Position numbers and translations under genes: made by a program
From: Luteimicrobium subarcticum
GTDB taxonomy: Bacteria > Actinomycetota > Actinomycetes > Actinomycetales > Cellulomonadaceae
NCBI RefSeq assembly: GCF_002798015.1
Contig: NZ_PGTZ01000011.1
Location: 62,001 to 126,000, forward strand
Length of the DNA stretch: 64,000 nucleotides
Direction of reading: 5' to 3'
Shown here: one piece after another, positions 17,396 through 31,602 of the stretch
How positions within the stretch are numbered: position 1 is the stretch's first letter
Layout of the letters: every line of letters begins with the position of its first letter
Notes under the pieces: model-generated
The model's input: only the letters and a program-made list of their open reading frames with translations
The model's database searches: none
Told to the model about the DNA's origin: nothing

Positions 17396-18652
17396 TCAGG
17401 CGAGACGCTTCGCGACGAGGTCCCACACCGCGTGCGCCACCTCGTCCTTCGACCCGTGCGCCGTCGCGACCACGTCGCCGGCCGCGTCGAGCACCGTCAC
17501 GTCGTTGTCGTCCGTGCCGAAGCCGCGTCCGCCGCCCACCGCGTTGACGACCACGAGGTCGGCGCCCTTGCGCCGCGCCTTGGCCCGGCCGTGGTCGAGC
17601 ACGTCACCGTCCGCGTCACCGGTCTCCGCGGCGAAGCCCACGACGACCTGCCCCGCGCGCAGCCGGTCGGTCGCGAGCTCGCGCAGGATGTCGGGGTTCT
17701 CGACCAGCTCGATCGGCGCGGGGGCCCGCCCGGGAACCTTCTTGATCTTGGCGTCCGGCGCGTGCGCCGGACGGAAGTCGGCGACCGCGGCCGCCATCAC
17801 GACGACGTCCGCGTCCGACGCCGCCGCGCGCACCGCGGTGCGCAGCTCCGCCGTCGTCACGACCGGCACGTACGTGCCCACACCCTCGGGCGGCAGCGCG
17901 AGGTTGGCGCCCACCAGGACGACCTCGGCGCCGCGTGCGCGGGCCGCGCGCGCCAGGGCGACGCCCTGCTTGCCGCTCGAGGAGTTGCCGAGGAACCGCA
18001 CCGGGTCGATGGGCTCACGGGTGCCGCCGGCGGACACCACGACCACGCGCCCCTCGAGGTCGCGCACCGTGCCGGTCCGCGGTCGGGCGCCGGGAGCGCC
18101 GTCCGTGCCGTCAGGGTTCGACGACGGGCGCCCGGCGACGCCCAGCGCGAACCGGACGACGTCCTCGGGCTCCGGCAGGCGACCCGGGCCGGTGTCGGCG
18201 CCCGTCAGGCGCCCCGAGTCGGGGTCCAGGACGTGCACGCCGCGCTCGCGCAGCGTCGCCACGTTCGCGACGGTCGCGGGGTGCTCCCACATCTCGGTGT
18301 GCATGGCCGGGGCCATGACGACGGGGCAGCGCGCGGTGAGCAGCGTCGCCGTCAGCAGGTCGTCCGCGCGGCCGGTGGCGGCCCGCGCGAGCAGGTCCGC
18401 CGTCGCGGGGACCACGACGACCAGGTCGGCGCCCTTCCCGAGCGCCACGTGGGCCACACCGGGCACGTCGTCGAAGACGGTCGTGCTCACCGGCTCGCCC
18501 GACAGCGCCTCCCACGTGGGAGCACCGACGAACCGCAGCGCAGCCTCGGTCGGCACCACACGCACCGCGTGCCCCTGCTCACGCAGGAGCCGCAGCACCA
18601 GGACGGCCTTGTAGGCCGCGATGCCGCCGGAGACGCCGAGGACGATGCGCAC
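17396..18652 (-). CDS. coaBC: bifunctional phosphopantothenoylcysteine decarboxylase / phosphopantothenate-cysteine ligase (CoaBC)
   Basis: Two consecutive steps of coenzyme A synthesis. The 418-residue protein begins with the flavoprotein decarboxylase domain ([13 protein letters not shown], then [18 protein letters not shown] and the active-site strand APAMHTEMW, a variant of PxMNxxMW). After a linker of about 25 residues the ligase domain starts around 190 with [20 protein letters not shown], followed by ADFRP and the K-x-KK motif KIKK. Length is typical of actinobacterial CoaBC (Dfp). It follows rpoZ on the same strand after a gap of 44 nt, the usual gmk-rpoZ-coaBC-metK cluster. Confidence 0.96.
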   Translation of the reverse strand: MRIVLGVSGGIAAYKAVLVLRLLREQGHAVRVVPTEAALRFVGAPTWEALSGEPVSTTVFDDVPGVAHVALGKGADLVVVVPATADLLARAATGRADDLLTATLLTARCPVVMAPAMHTEMWEHPATVANVATLRERGVHVLDPDSGRLTGADTGPGRLPEPEDVVRFALGVAGRPSSNPDGTDGAPGARPRTGTVRDLEGRVVVVSAGGTREPIDPVRFLGNSSSGKQGVALARAARARGAEVVLVGANLALPPEGVGTYVPVVTTAELRTAVRAAASDADVVVMAAAVADFRPAHAPDAKIKKVPGRAPAPIELVENPDILRELATDRLRAGQVVVGFAAETGDADGDVLDHGRAKARRKGADLVVVNAVGGGRGFGTDDNDVTVLDAAGDVVATAHGSKDEVAHAVWDLVAKRLA

Positions 18653-18696
18653 GGGAGGGCAGACGGGAGAGCCGCGGTGGACTGGGCAGCCTGGCG

Positions 18697-18987
18697 TCAG
18701 AGCGCGGGCTGCTCGTCCTCGGCGGCGGTCTCGGTCTCCGTCATGGTGAGCAGGCCTTCGTTGATCTCGCGCAGCGCGATCGACAGCGGCTTCTCCTGCG
18801 GGCGGGCCTCGACGAGCGGGCCGACGTTCTCGAGCAGGCCCTCGTTGAGCTGCGAGTAGTACGAGTTGATCTGACGGGCGCGCTTCGCGCCGTAGATCAC
18901 GAGCGCGTACTTCGAGTCGGCACGCTCGAGCAGGGCGTCGATCGGCGGGTCGGTGATGCCCTCGGGGGCAGCGACAGTTCCGGACAC
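18697..18987 (-). CDS. rpoZ: RNA polymerase omega subunit (RpoZ)
   Basis: Small subunit that helps fold and hold beta' in RNA polymerase. The 96-residue protein starts [26 protein letters not shown]. The core omega pattern is present: the [16 protein letters not shown] helix, then a tail with [15 protein letters not shown]. Actinobacterial omegas have this longer N-terminus. The GTG at 18987 is preceded by AGGAGG at good spacing. A longer open frame entering from upstream is gmk read in another frame. The gene sits between gmk and coaBC, its standard place. Confidence 0.95.
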   Translation of the reverse strand: MSGTVAAPEGITDPPIDALLERADSKYALVIYGAKRARQINSYYSQLNEGLLENVGPLVEARPQEKPLSIALREINEGLLTMTETETAAEDEQPAL

Positions 18988-19015
18988 AGAGTCCTCCTGT
19001 GTGGTCAGCGGGGTG

Positions 19016-19043
19016 TGATCAGTGGTGATCAGTGTGGTGATCA
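19016..19043. repeat. three TGATCA palindromes in the rpoZ leader
   Basis: TGATCA at 19016, 19026 and 19038, each within a repeated CACTGATCAC-like context on the minus strand. They occupy the gmk-rpoZ gap just upstream of the rpoZ Shine-Dalgarno sequence. Confidence 0.55.
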
Positions 19044-19064
19044 GTGGGGGTTCGAGAGACCATT

Positions 19065-19667
19065 CTACGCGGTGACGGGCGTGAGCCCCATGACCGCCAC
19101 GAGCTCGTCGGTCGCGCGGTGGACCTCGTCGTTCACGATGGTCCGGTCGAACTCGCTCTCGGCGGCGAGCTCGACGCGCGCCGTGCTCAGCCGGCGCTCC
19201 TGCTCCTCGGGGGTCTCGGTGCCGCGGCCGACGAGCCGGCGGACCATCTCGTCCCAGCTCGGCGGCGCCAGGAACACGAAGAACGCGTCGGTCGTGGCGT
19301 CGCGCACCTGGCGCGCACCCTGCAGGTCGATCTCGAGGAGCACCGGGACGCCCGCGGCCAGGCGCTGCTCGACCGGACCGCGAGGCGTGCCGTACCGGTT
19401 GCGACCGTGCACGACCGCCCACTCCAGCATGTCGCCGTGGGCGACCATGTCGTCGAACTCGGCGTCCGACACGAACAGGTAGTGCACCCCGTCGACCTCG
19501 CCGGGCCGCGGGGCACGCGTCGTCGCGGACACGGACAGCCAGACCTGCGGGTACCGGGCACGGACGTCGGCCGACACCGTCCCCTTGCCCACGGCGGTGG
19601 GACCCGCGAGGACCGTCAGACGAGCCGGGTGCGAGGGGGTGGGGGTTGAAGCAGTGATGTCAGCCAA
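19065..19667 (-). CDS. gmk: guanylate kinase (Gmk)
   Basis: Phosphorylates GMP to GDP with ATP. The 200-residue protein has the P-loop [10 protein letters not shown] near residue 20 (the family form is usually GPSGVGKGT, so Thr and Ala replace Ser and Gly). It also has [22 protein letters not shown] for GMP binding, [13 protein letters not shown], and the lid arginines near [18 protein letters not shown]. The start is taken as the TTG at 19667, which overlaps the mihF stop by eight bases; no ATG or GTG lies closer to the P-loop. The next gene downstream is rpoZ. mihF-gmk-rpoZ-coaBC-metK is the conserved actinobacterial order. Confidence 0.95.
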   Translation of the reverse strand: MADITASTPTPSHPARLTVLAGPTAVGKGTVSADVRARYPQVWLSVSATTRAPRPGEVDGVHYLFVSDAEFDDMVAHGDMLEWAVVHGRNRYGTPRGPVEQRLAAGVPVLLEIDLQGARQVRDATTDAFFVFLAPPSWDEMVRRLVGRGTETPEEQERRLSTARVELAAESEFDRTIVNDEVHRATDELVAVMGLTPVTA

Positions 19668-19971
19668 ACCTCTCGATGAGTGCTTTCGCCTGGTGCGGCC
19701 CGAGGCCACGCACGCGGCGGGTCTCGGCGATCCCGACCTCCTCCATGATCGCACGCGCCTTGACCTTGCCGACGCCGGGCAGGGACTCCAGGAGCGCGAC
19801 GACCTTGAGCTTGCCGATCACGTCGTCCTTCTGGCCCTGCTCGATCACCTCGGCCAGCGAGCCCTTGGAGTACTTCAGGCGGTTCTTCACCTCCGCCCGC
19901 GCGCGGCGCGCAGCCGCAGCCTTCTCGAGGGCCGCGGCGCGCTGTTCAGGGGTGAGGGTCGGAAGTGCCAC
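19660..19971 (-). CDS. mihF: integration host factor, actinobacterial type (mIHF)
   Basis: Nucleoid-associated DNA-bending protein specific to actinobacteria, unrelated to the HU/IHF fold of proteobacteria. The 103 residues begin [23 protein letters not shown], a helical basic arm. A helix-two-turn-helix with [18 protein letters not shown] follows and ends in [10 protein letters not shown]. This matches the mycobacterial and Streptomyces proteins closely in length and order. The GTG at 19971 matches the family start; another GTG three codons upstream is possible. A good promoter lies at 20023-20051. gmk follows with a short overlap. Confidence 0.94.
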   Translation of the reverse strand: MALPTLTPEQRAAALEKAAAARRARAEVKNRLKYSKGSLAEVIEQGQKDDVIGKLKVVALLESLPGVGKVKARAIMEEVGIAETRRVRGLGPHQAKALIERFG

Positions 19972-20022
19972 GGTGGTCACCCTTCGAGGACGGTGGTTGC
20001 CGGTCGGCATGTGCTTCCCTCG

Positions 20023-20051
20023 AACGTAACCAGGCCACCTCTGACCTGCAA
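20023..20051 (-). promoter_or_regulatory. promoter of mihF-gmk (TTGCAG-17-TACGTT)
   Basis: On the minus strand TTGCAG (20046-20051) and TACGTT (20023-20028) are separated by exactly 17 bases, about 50 nt upstream of the mihF start. It is one of the clearest sigma-70-type promoters in the window. Confidence 0.65.
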
Positions 20052-20093
20052 CGCCAGGCGGAAGGTCGCGGCTTTCGTCACCATCCCGACCGG

Positions 20094-20962
20094 TCAGCCG
20101 CGCAGGGCCGCGGCGGCCTCGTCGGACGCGGTGCGAGCCGCCGACCGCAGGGCCGCGACGTCAGGACCGGCCCGCAGGACGCCGCGCGAGGACGACGCGA
20201 GGACCTGGCGGCGCGCCGTGCCGAAGACCTCGGCGAGCTCACGCGCACCCGCGCCCTGCGCCCCCACACCCGGGGCGAGCAGCGGCCCGTTGACCGCGGC
20301 GAGGTCGGTGCCGGTCCGCGCCGCGGCGTCACCGATGGTGGCACCCACGACGAGGCCGATCGAGCCGAGCGTCTCGGCGTCCGCGTTGAGGGCAGCCGCG
20401 TGCGCGGCCATCCGTGCGGCCACCGTCGCGCCGGCGTCGAGGGTGCGCGCGTGCTGGACCTCGTGCCCCTCGGGGTTCGAGGTGAGGCACAGCACGAACA
20501 GGCCGCGGCCGGTCGCGCGGGCGAGCTCCACCGCGGGGTCGAGCGACCCGAACCCGAGGTAGGGCGAGACGGTCAGCGCGTCGGCCGCGAGGGGCGAACC
20601 GTCACGCAGGAACGCCTCGGCGTACGCCGACATGGTCGACCCGATGTCGCCGCGCTTGGCGTCCATCACGACGAGCGTGCCCGCGGCCGTGGCGGCGGCC
20701 ACGACCTCCTCGAGCGCCGCGACGCCGCGCGAGCCGTGCCGCTCGAAGAACGCTGCCTGCGGCTTGACGGCCGCGACGCGTCCTCCGACGGCCTCCACCA
20801 CGCGCAGCCCGAACTCGCGCAGCCCGGCGGCGTCGTCCGTCAGGCCCCAGGCGTCGAGCAGGCCCGCGTGCGGGTCGATGCCGACGCACAGCGGACCGTG
20901 GTCGTCCATGGCCGCGGCGAGACGCGCACCGAAGGGTGCGCGCCCCGCCGCCGGCGCCGCGG

Positions 20963-20966
<4 letters not shown>
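20094..20966 (-). CDS. pyrF: orotidine 5'-phosphate decarboxylase, long actinobacterial type (PyrF)
   Basis: Last step of UMP synthesis: decarboxylates OMP. At 290 residues it belongs to the longer type (about 270-290 residues) found in mycobacteria and relatives. The substrate and catalytic segments are [30 protein letters not shown], and [19 protein letters not shown], which holds the catalytic Lys/Asp triad [20 protein letters not shown] follows, and APGVGAQG closes the phosphate site. The GTG at 20966 overlaps the carB stop by four bases, so pyrF is the coupled last gene of the pyr operon. Confidence 0.96.
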
Positions 20967-24292
<3,326 letters not shown>

Positions 24293-24296
24293 GGGA

Positions 24297-25571
24297 TCAG
24301 CTCTCCTGCTCGGTCGTGGTGGAGGTGGCGCGCGTCCGGTGCGTGCTCATGAGGTCGAGGAAGCGGTCGAACAGGTACGACGCGTCGTGCGGTCCGGCCG
24401 CGGCCTCGGGGTGGTACTGGACGGAGAAGGCGGGCAGGTCGAGCGCCTCGAGGCCCTCGACGACCTGGTCGTTGAGGCCCACGTGGGACACGCGGACCCG
24501 GCCGAACCGGCCGCCGTCGAACGGCGCGACGGGCTCGCCGTCGAGGGGCGCGTCCACGGCGAACCCGTGGTTGTGCGCGGTGACCTCGACCTTGCCGGTC
24601 GTGCGGTCCATGACCGGCTGGTTGATGCCGCGGTGCCCGTACGCGAGCTTGTACGTGCCGAAGCCCAGCGCGCGGCCGAAGATCTGGTTGCCGTAGCAGA
24701 TCCCGAAGTAGGGGATCCTGCGGTCGAGGACGGCGCGGAGCAGCTCGACCTCGGTGGTCGCGGCGCCCGGGTCGCCGGGCCCGTTCGAGAAGAACACCCC
24801 GTCGGGCTCGAGCGCCTCGACCTCCTCGATCGTGGTCGTGGCCGGCACGACGTGCACGCGCACACCGCGCTCGGCGAGCCGGTACGGCGTCATGGCCTTG
24901 ATGCCGAGGTCGACGGCGACGACCGTCGCGACGGGCTCGGAGCCCGCGTGCTCGCCGAGCGGCTCGACCGTGTACGCCTCGTCGACGCTCACCTCGGCGG
25001 CGAGGGCCGCGCCCTCCATCTGCGGCGCGGACCGCACCTCGGCCACGAGGTCGTCCGTCGTGCGGCGCACGCCGTCGCGGTACAGGGCGTCGCCCGAGAA
25101 GATGCCCGCGCGCATGACGCCCAGCTCGCGCAGGTGGCGGGTCAGCGCCCGCGTGTCGACGTCGCTGATGCCGACGACGCCCTGCGCGGCGAGCTCCGCG
25201 TCGAGCGAGCGGTCCGCGCGCCAGCTCGAGAACCGCCGCGCGGGGTCGCGCACCACGTACCCCGACACCCAGATGCGACCCGACTCCGGGTCCTCGTCGT
25301 TGACCCCGGTGTTGCCGATGTGGGGGGCCGTCATGACGACGATCTGCCGGTGGTACGACGGGTCGGTCAGGGTCTCCTGGTAGCCGGTCATGCCGGTGTT
25401 GAAGACGATCTCGCCGACGGTGGTGCCGCGCGCGCCGTACGCGCGCCCGCGGCTCGTGCGCCCGTCCTCGAGGACGAGCAGCGCCGTGCCGTCCGCAGCG
25501 TCGGCGGGGGCGGTCGTCGCGGTTCCGGTCGAGGCGGTGCCCACCGTGGTGTCCGTGGTCGCTGTGCTCAC
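24297..25571 (-). CDS. carA: carbamoyl-phosphate synthase small subunit (CarA)
   Basis: Glutaminase subunit that hydrolyses glutamine and channels ammonia to CarB. The 424 residues begin with a Thr/Ala-rich stretch of about 28 residues that is not conserved. The CarA N-terminal domain follows ([41 protein letters not shown]). The class I glutamine amidotransferase domain has SNGPGDP, the nucleophile in [14 protein letters not shown] (commonly GICLGHQ) and the His/Glu pair in [12 protein letters not shown]. The GTG at 25571 overlaps the preceding membrane-protein gene by four bases. Confidence 0.97.
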   Translation of the reverse strand: MSTATTDTTVGTASTGTATTAPADAADGTALLVLEDGRTSRGRAYGARGTTVGEIVFNTGMTGYQETLTDPSYHRQIVVMTAPHIGNTGVNDEDPESGRIWVSGYVVRDPARRFSSWRADRSLDAELAAQGVVGISDVDTRALTRHLRELGVMRAGIFSGDALYRDGVRRTTDDLVAEVRSAPQMEGAALAAEVSVDEAYTVEPLGEHAGSEPVATVVAVDLGIKAMTPYRLAERGVRVHVVPATTTIEEVEALEPDGVFFSNGPGDPGAATTEVELLRAVLDRRIPYFGICYGNQIFGRALGFGTYKLAYGHRGINQPVMDRTTGKVEVTAHNHGFAVDAPLDGEPVAPFDGGRFGRVRVSHVGLNDQVVEGLEALDLPAFSVQYHPEAAAGPHDASYLFDRFLDLMSTHRTRATSTTTEQES

Positions 25572-26101
25572 TGCTTCTCCTCCGTCGTGGACGCGGTCTC
25601 GTCGCGCAGGGCGCGCACCGCGTCGACCAGCACGGCCCGGTCGCCCGGGTGCTGGGTCCTCAGTCCAGTGTCCAGGGTGGCGCCGGGCGCCTCCCAGGTG
25701 ACGACCACGAGGCCGTCCTTGCCGACGAACTTGCCGGCCATGCCCGGGCTCGTGGTGACGTCGACGAGCCGGTCCGCGGGGACGAACACGTCGTGGGCGC
25801 CCTCCCGCGTGATCAGCACACCCGTGTCGAAGACCTGGGCGACCGCGCGCGAGCGGTAGCCGAGGTCGTGGGCGGCGACCCGGTCGAGCCAGTCCCCCGC
25901 CGTCGTGCTCGACACGTACACGCCGGCGATCTCGCCGGTGCGCGTCGTGCCGAGGTCACCGGTGGCCGGGACGGGCGGCAGGTCGGGCACGAGGGCCGCG
26001 CCGCGGCGCTCGCGATGCCTCCAGCCGCGCCACATGATGACGAACAGCGCGATCCCGATGACGATCCAGATCCCGACCGCGACGGGCATGGGCAGGTTCA
26101 T
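25568..26101 (-). CDS. membrane-anchored PH-like protein of the pyr operon
   Basis: A 177-residue protein with one N-terminal membrane segment (about residues 6-25, followed by basic RGWRHRERR, so the rest probably faces the cytoplasm). The soluble part contains [28 protein letters not shown], the strand [21 protein letters not shown] and [12 protein letters not shown] recognise it as the conserved actinobacterial protein found between pyrC and carA, predicted to have a PH-like fold. Its function is not established. It overlaps both neighbours by four bases, which makes co-translation with the pyrimidine enzymes almost certain. Confidence 0.8.
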   Translation of the reverse strand: MNLPMPVAVGIWIVIGIALFVIMWRGWRHRERRGAALVPDLPPVPATGDLGTTRTGEIAGVYVSSTTAGDWLDRVAAHDLGYRSRAVAQVFDTGVLITREGAHDVFVPADRLVDVTTSPGMAGKFVGKDGLVVVTWEAPGATLDTGLRTQHPGDRAVLVDAVRALRDETASTTEEKQ

Positions 26102-27428
26102 CGTGCCGCTCCCACCGTCTCGACGGGCGCACCGTCGAGCACGGTGGCCCGGCCGCGCAGGAACGTCGCGACGACGCGTCCCGGCAGCTCGTGCCCGGCG
26201 AACGGCGTGTTGACGCTCGCGGTCTGCTGCTGCGCGCCGTCGACCGTGCGCACCGCGGCCGGGTCGACGAGCACGAGGTTCGCGGGCTCGCCGACCTCGA
26301 GCGGGCGTCCCTGCGCGTGCTCACCGGTGTCGATGCGGCCGATGCGCGCCGGGTTGGTCGACATGACCCGGGCGACGTCCGCCCACGTCATGCGGCCCGT
26401 GTCGACCATCGTCTGCTGCACGACCGACAGGGCGGTCTCGAGGCCGGTCATGCCGAACGCGGCCGCCGCCCACTCGCAGTCCTTGTCCTCGCGGGCGTGC
26501 GGGGCGTGGTCGGTCGCGACGATGTCGATCGTCCCGTCCGCCAGGCCCTCGCGGACCGCGTCGACGTCCGCCTGGGTGCGCAGGGGCGGGTTGACCTTGA
26601 ACCGCGGGTCGTAGCCGCGTGCGAGCTCGTCGGTCAGGATCAGGTGGTGCGGCGTGACCTCGGCGGTGACGTCGATGCCGCGGCCCTTGGCCCAGCGCAC
26701 GAGCTCGACCGAGCCGGCGGTGGACAGGTGGCACACGTGCAGGCGCGAGCCGACGTGCTCCGCGAGCAGGACGTCGCGCGCGATGATCGCCTCCTCCGCG
26801 ACCGCGGGCCAGCCCTGCAGGCCGACCTCGGCGGACACGACGCCCTCGTTCATCTGCGCGCCCTCGGTGAGGCGCGGCTCCTGGGCATGCTGCGCGACGA
26901 CCCCGTCGAACGCCTTGACGTACTCGAGGGCGCGGCGCATGAGGACCGGGTCCCACACGCACTTGCCGTCGTCGGAGAACACGCGCACGCGCGCGGCGGA
27001 GTGCGCCATCGCGCCGAGCTCGGCGAGCTGCTCGCCCGCCAGGCCGACGCTCACCGCGCCGACCGGGTGCACGTCGACCCAGCCGGCGTCACGACCGAGG
27101 CGCCACACCTGCTCGACGACCCCGGCGGTGTCCGCGACGGGCGTCGTGTTCGCCATCGCGTGCACGGCGGTGAACCCGCCCGCGGCCGCGGCCCGGGTGC
27201 CCGACGCGATCGTCTCGGTGTCCTCGCGGCCCGGCTCGCGCAGGTGCGTGTGCAGGTCGACGAGACCGGGGAGGGCGACGAGCCCGTCGGCCTCGATCAC
27301 GACGGTGCCCTCGGGCAGGCCGTCCGTGTCGATCGTGTCCTCGATCCGGCGGATCGCGCCGTCCTGCAGGAGCAGGTCGGCCGGGTCGCCGCCCAGCGGG
27401 CGGACGCCGCGCAGGAGGTACGTGGTGC

Positions 27429-27432
<4 letters not shown>
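26098..27432 (-). CDS. pyrC: dihydroorotase (PyrC)
   Basis: Third step of pyrimidine synthesis: cyclises carbamoyl aspartate to dihydroorotate. The 444-residue protein is a class I, zinc-dependent amidohydrolase. The metal site opens with [39 protein letters not shown] and [11 protein letters not shown] provide further His ligands, and [12 protein letters not shown] the catalytic Asp. [11 protein letters not shown] is the substrate strand. The ATG at 27432 gives the expected N-terminus ([14 protein letters not shown]). It overlaps pyrB by four bases. Confidence 0.97.
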
Positions 27433-29035
<1,603 letters not shown>

Positions 29036-29282
29036 GAACGTCGGCATATGCGCGATGTGGGGTGACGCGAGGCCTTGCTCAGGGTGGGGGCGCCGTGCGC
29101 CACCGTCCGGCAGTCTACCGGAGGCGACGCACGCGCCCCGTCGCCCCCGGCGCGAGGTGGCTCACATCACGGCCGCGACGGCCCGTCGGGGGCAGCACGG
29201 CACCAGGACGCGTCGTAGGTGTCGAAGCGCGGGCGCGGATGCGGGCGTCGTCGTCCGGGACGTGGCTGCGTCCCGCACGACG
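29036..29282. other. intergenic region between the pyr leader and the nusB terminator
   Basis: About 250 nt without a credible gene. It must contain the pyr operon promoter on the minus strand, but no -10/-35 pair stands out; GCATATGCC near 29043-29051 is a weak candidate. Nothing else was seen. Confidence 0.4.
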
Positions 29283-29315
29283 CGCGCCCCCGTCCCAGGA
29301 GGGGGCGGGGGCGCG
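29283..29315 (-). terminator. hairpin terminator of the efp-nusB unit
   Basis: Perfect 10-bp arms CGCGCCCCCG (29283-29292) and CGGGGGCGCG (29306-29315). Further C/G pairing inside extends the stem around an AGGA loop. It lies 27 nt beyond the nusB stop. Confidence 0.75.
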
Positions 29316-29341
29316 GGTGCGGGTGCAGTCGTGCCGTGCGG

Positions 29342-29791
29342 TCAGGCGTCGTCGGAGCCTGCGGGCTCCGCGGATGCGGCCGGCTCGGCGAGACCGAGGT
29401 CGGCGATCCGGGCGAGCAGACCGTTGACGAAGGCGGGCGACTCGTCGGTCGACAGGGACTTCGCGAGGCCGGTGGCCTCGTCGAGCGTGACAGCGGCCGG
29501 GACGTCGGCGTTGAACACGATCTCCCAGACCCCGGCGCGCAGGATCGCGCGGTCGACCGCGGGCATGCGCTCGAGCGTCCAGCCGTGCGAGTACGTCTCG
29601 AGCAGCTCGTCGATGCGCTCGCGCTGGGCGTCCACGCCCTCGACGATCTCGACCGCGTACTGCGGCAGGCTCGTCTGGGTGCCCGGGACGGCGACCCGCT
29701 GGCTGAGCATGGTCACGGGCGGGACGCCGCGCTGGTCCGCCTCGAAGAGGACGTCGACCGCGCGCTTGCGCGCCTTGGTACGGGCGCCCAC
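29342..29791 (-). CDS. nusB: transcription antitermination factor NusB
   Basis: RNA-binding helical protein that, with NusE/S10, forms rRNA antitermination complexes. The 149 residues start GARTKARKRAVDVLFEADQRG, the typical arginine-rich RNA-contact helix. The family core YSHGWTLERMPAVDRAILRAGVWEI is present, followed by VPAAVTLDEATGLAKSLSTDESPAFVNGLLARI. Length and order are standard. It follows efp by one base, forming an efp-nusB unit ended by the hairpin at 29283-29315. Confidence 0.96.
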   Translation of the reverse strand: MGARTKARKRAVDVLFEADQRGVPPVTMLSQRVAVPGTQTSLPQYAVEIVEGVDAQRERIDELLETYSHGWTLERMPAVDRAILRAGVWEIVFNADVPAAVTLDEATGLAKSLSTDESPAFVNGLLARIADLGLAEPAASAEPAGSDDA

Positions 29792-29792
29792 G

Positions 29793-30356
29793 TCAGTCGT
29801 TCACGCGGCCCAGGTACGACCCGTCGCGGGTGTCGACCTTGACCTTGGTGCCCGACTCGAGGAACAGCGGCACCTGGATCTGCGCGCCGGTCTCGAGGGT
29901 CGCGGGCTTGGTGCCGCCGGTCGAGCGGTCGCCCTGCAGGCCCGGCTCGGTGTACGTGACCTCGAGGACCACGGACGCGGGGAGCTCGATGAACAGCGGG
30001 ACGCCGTCGTGCGTCGCGACGATCGCGTTCTGGTTCTCGAGCATGTAGTCGGACGCACCGCCCACGACGGCCGTGGAGACCGGGAGCTGGTCGTACGTGA
30101 CGGTGTCCATGAAGATGAAGTCGTCGCCGTCGTTGTACAGGTACTGCATGTCGCGCTTGTCGACGTTCGCGGTCTCGATCTTGGAGCCGGCGTTGAACGT
30201 CTTGTCGACCACCTTGCCCGAGAGCACGTTCTTGAGCTTGGTGCGGACGAACGCGCCGCCCTTGCCCGGCTTGACGTGCTGGAACTCGATCACGGTCCAG
30301 AGCTGACCGTCGAGGTTCAGCACGGTGCCGTTCTTGATGTCGTTGGTGGTCGCCAC
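29793..30356 (-). CDS. efp: translation elongation factor P (EF-P)
   Basis: Relieves ribosome stalling at polyproline stretches by acting next to the P-site tRNA. The 187 residues contain the three beta-barrel domains of EF-P. The tip loop of domain I reads [16 protein letters not shown], with Lys at the position modified or contacted in other species; actinobacterial EF-P is thought to work unmodified. The start is a GTG at 30356 with GGAAAG upstream. nusB follows after one base. Several neighbours encode proline-rich proteins, for instance the DUF349 protein at 61953, that could need EF-P, but that is only a general remark. Confidence 0.97.
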   Translation of the reverse strand: MATTNDIKNGTVLNLDGQLWTVIEFQHVKPGKGGAFVRTKLKNVLSGKVVDKTFNAGSKIETANVDKRDMQYLYNDGDDFIFMDTVTYDQLPVSTAVVGGASDYMLENQNAIVATHDGVPLFIELPASVVLEVTYTEPGLQGDRSTGGTKPATLETGAQIQVPLFLESGTKVKVDTRDGSYLGRVND

Positions 30357-30410
30357 GATCTGCTTTCCGGTCGGGGGAGGTCGGTGGGCCCGCTGCGGGG
30401 CCAGTCGATC

Positions 30411-30887
30411 CTACCCGACGTGCCCGAGGGCCCACAGGCCGAGCCAGCCGACGAACCCGGCCCAGACGAGCGAGGCGAGCGTCCCGACGACGAACCGCTC
30501 CGAGACGCCGGGGTTGTCGCGCAGCTCGGGGTACCGGCCGAGGCCCTTGATCGCGACGATCACCGCGACCCCTGCGGCGAACCCCGCGAGGACGCACCCG
30601 GTCACGGCGAGGCGTTCGAGGACGCCGATCCAGGTGCCGCCGCGCAGCGCGAGCACTGCGGCGGGGCTCGTCGGGCTGTCCGGCGTGCCGGCGTCGGCTG
30701 CCGGTGCGTCCACCTCGTGGTCGAGAGGCGGAGCGGCGCTCGCCGCGTGGGCCGCGTCCGCCTCCGCGCCGCCGGTGCGGGCCGCAGCCCGCAGGATCGC
30801 GGGCACCAGCCAGAGGCCGCCGAGCACGCTGAGGACGAGCGAACCGACGGCGACGCCCGCGGTCGCGAGCACCTCTCCGGCGCTCAC
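30411..30887 (-). CDS. small membrane protein partner of the SatD-like regulator
   Basis: A 158-residue protein with an N-terminal membrane helix (about residues 5-35), an acidic Ala/Pro-rich loop (about 40-78), and two more hydrophobic segments (about 90-113 and 130-156). The segment between these, KGLGRYPELRDNPGVSERFVVGTLAS, is distinctive and resembles the membrane proteins encoded beside satD-type genes in other actinobacteria. I do not know its function. It lies 10 nt after the satD gene on the same strand, so the two are almost certainly co-transcribed. The efp gene follows. Confidence 0.6.
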   Translation of the reverse strand: MSAGEVLATAGVAVGSLVLSVLGGLWLVPAILRAAARTGGAEADAAHAASAAPPLDHEVDAPAADAGTPDSPTSPAAVLALRGGTWIGVLERLAVTGCVLAGFAAGVAVIVAIKGLGRYPELRDNPGVSERFVVGTLASLVWAGFVGWLGLWALGHVG

Positions 30888-30897
30888 GGGGTCACGC

Positions 30898-31545
30898 TCA
30901 CGACCGGTCAGCCTCCTGGAGCAGCCGGGCCGCGAGCGGACGTGCCGCGGCCTCTTCGGGCCACATGCTAGCGAGGAGACGCTGGCTCACGGCCTGCTGC
31001 GACACGCCGAGGTCGCGGGCCAGGTCACCCTGGGTGGCACCCGCGCGGGCGAGGCGGTCGACGACCTCCCAGCCCGCGTCGGTGCGCCGCGCGACGACGG
31101 CTCCGAGCAGGACGAGCAGCGCCTCGGCGTCGCGGGCGGCACGCTCCCAGGCCGGCGGGCCGTCCCCTCCCCCGCTGCCGGCATCCAGTCCGAGTTCTAC
31201 CGCGATGCGCGCTGCCCCCGGCCGCCGCTTGGCACGTTCCACGGCGTCGCGTGCGGCGAGGTAGGCGGGTCCGCGTGCCGCGCGCGTCGAGCCGGGCAGC
31301 GGCGTGTCGACCCCGCCGACGCCGATCCCGACGCTCCAGCGCCCGTCCCGGACGACCTGCAGCACGGTGTCGACGACGAGCGCGGCGTCGTCGAGGAGGG
31401 CTTGCGCCTCGTCGCCGACGGTCCGTTCGAGGGGGAGGACGACGCCGTCGCCGGGCCGGGCGATGCGTTCGTGCGCGGAGAGGAGCTCGGGCACGAGGTC
31501 GGTGCCGCGGCGGCTCCGGCGCTGGTCGACGGTCAGGACGAACAT
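30898..31545 (-). CDS. SatD-family protein with C-terminal helix-turn-helix
   Basis: A 215-residue protein. The N-terminal 140 residues have the SatD pattern: FVLTVDQRRSRRG, ERTVGDEAQALLDDAALVVDTVLQVVRDGRWSVGIGVGGV, and PLPGSTRAARGPAYLAARDAVERAK. The C-terminal part holds a clear helix-turn-helix, GATQGDLARDLGVSQQAVSQRL. SatD was named in streptococci for growth in acid; its biochemical role is not known. The helix-turn-helix and the paired inverted repeats over its own promoter suggest an autorepressor. The ATG at 31545 lies six bases after TAGGCT, so the mRNA is probably leaderless. It is encoded with a small membrane protein. Confidence 0.8.
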   Translation of the reverse strand: MFVLTVDQRRSRRGTDLVPELLSAHERIARPGDGVVLPLERTVGDEAQALLDDAALVVDTVLQVVRDGRWSVGIGVGGVDTPLPGSTRAARGPAYLAARDAVERAKRRPGAARIAVELGLDAGSGGGDGPPAWERAARDAEALLVLLGAVVARRTDAGWEVVDRLARAGATQGDLARDLGVSQQAVSQRLLASMWPEEAAARPLAARLLQEADRS

Positions 31546-31596
31546 GCGACAAGCCTATGCGCTTGTCGCATCGAGCACAAGCGCCAGGGCTTGTCG
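31544..31596 (-). promoter_or_regulatory. satD promoter with two inverted-repeat operators
   Basis: Promoter on the minus strand: -35 TTGTGC (31575-31580), 17-bp spacer, -10 TAGGCT (31552-31557), six bases, then the ATG. Operator 1 spans 31544-31571: perfect 11-bp arms ATGCGACAAGC and GCTTGTCGCAT around six bases, covering the -10 and the start codon. Operator 2 spans 31577-31594: ACAAGC-N6-GCTTGT, covering the -35. Both share ACAAGC-N6-GCTTGT, and their centres are 28 bp apart. Confidence 0.75.
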
Positions 31597-31602
31597 GGGT
31601 GT

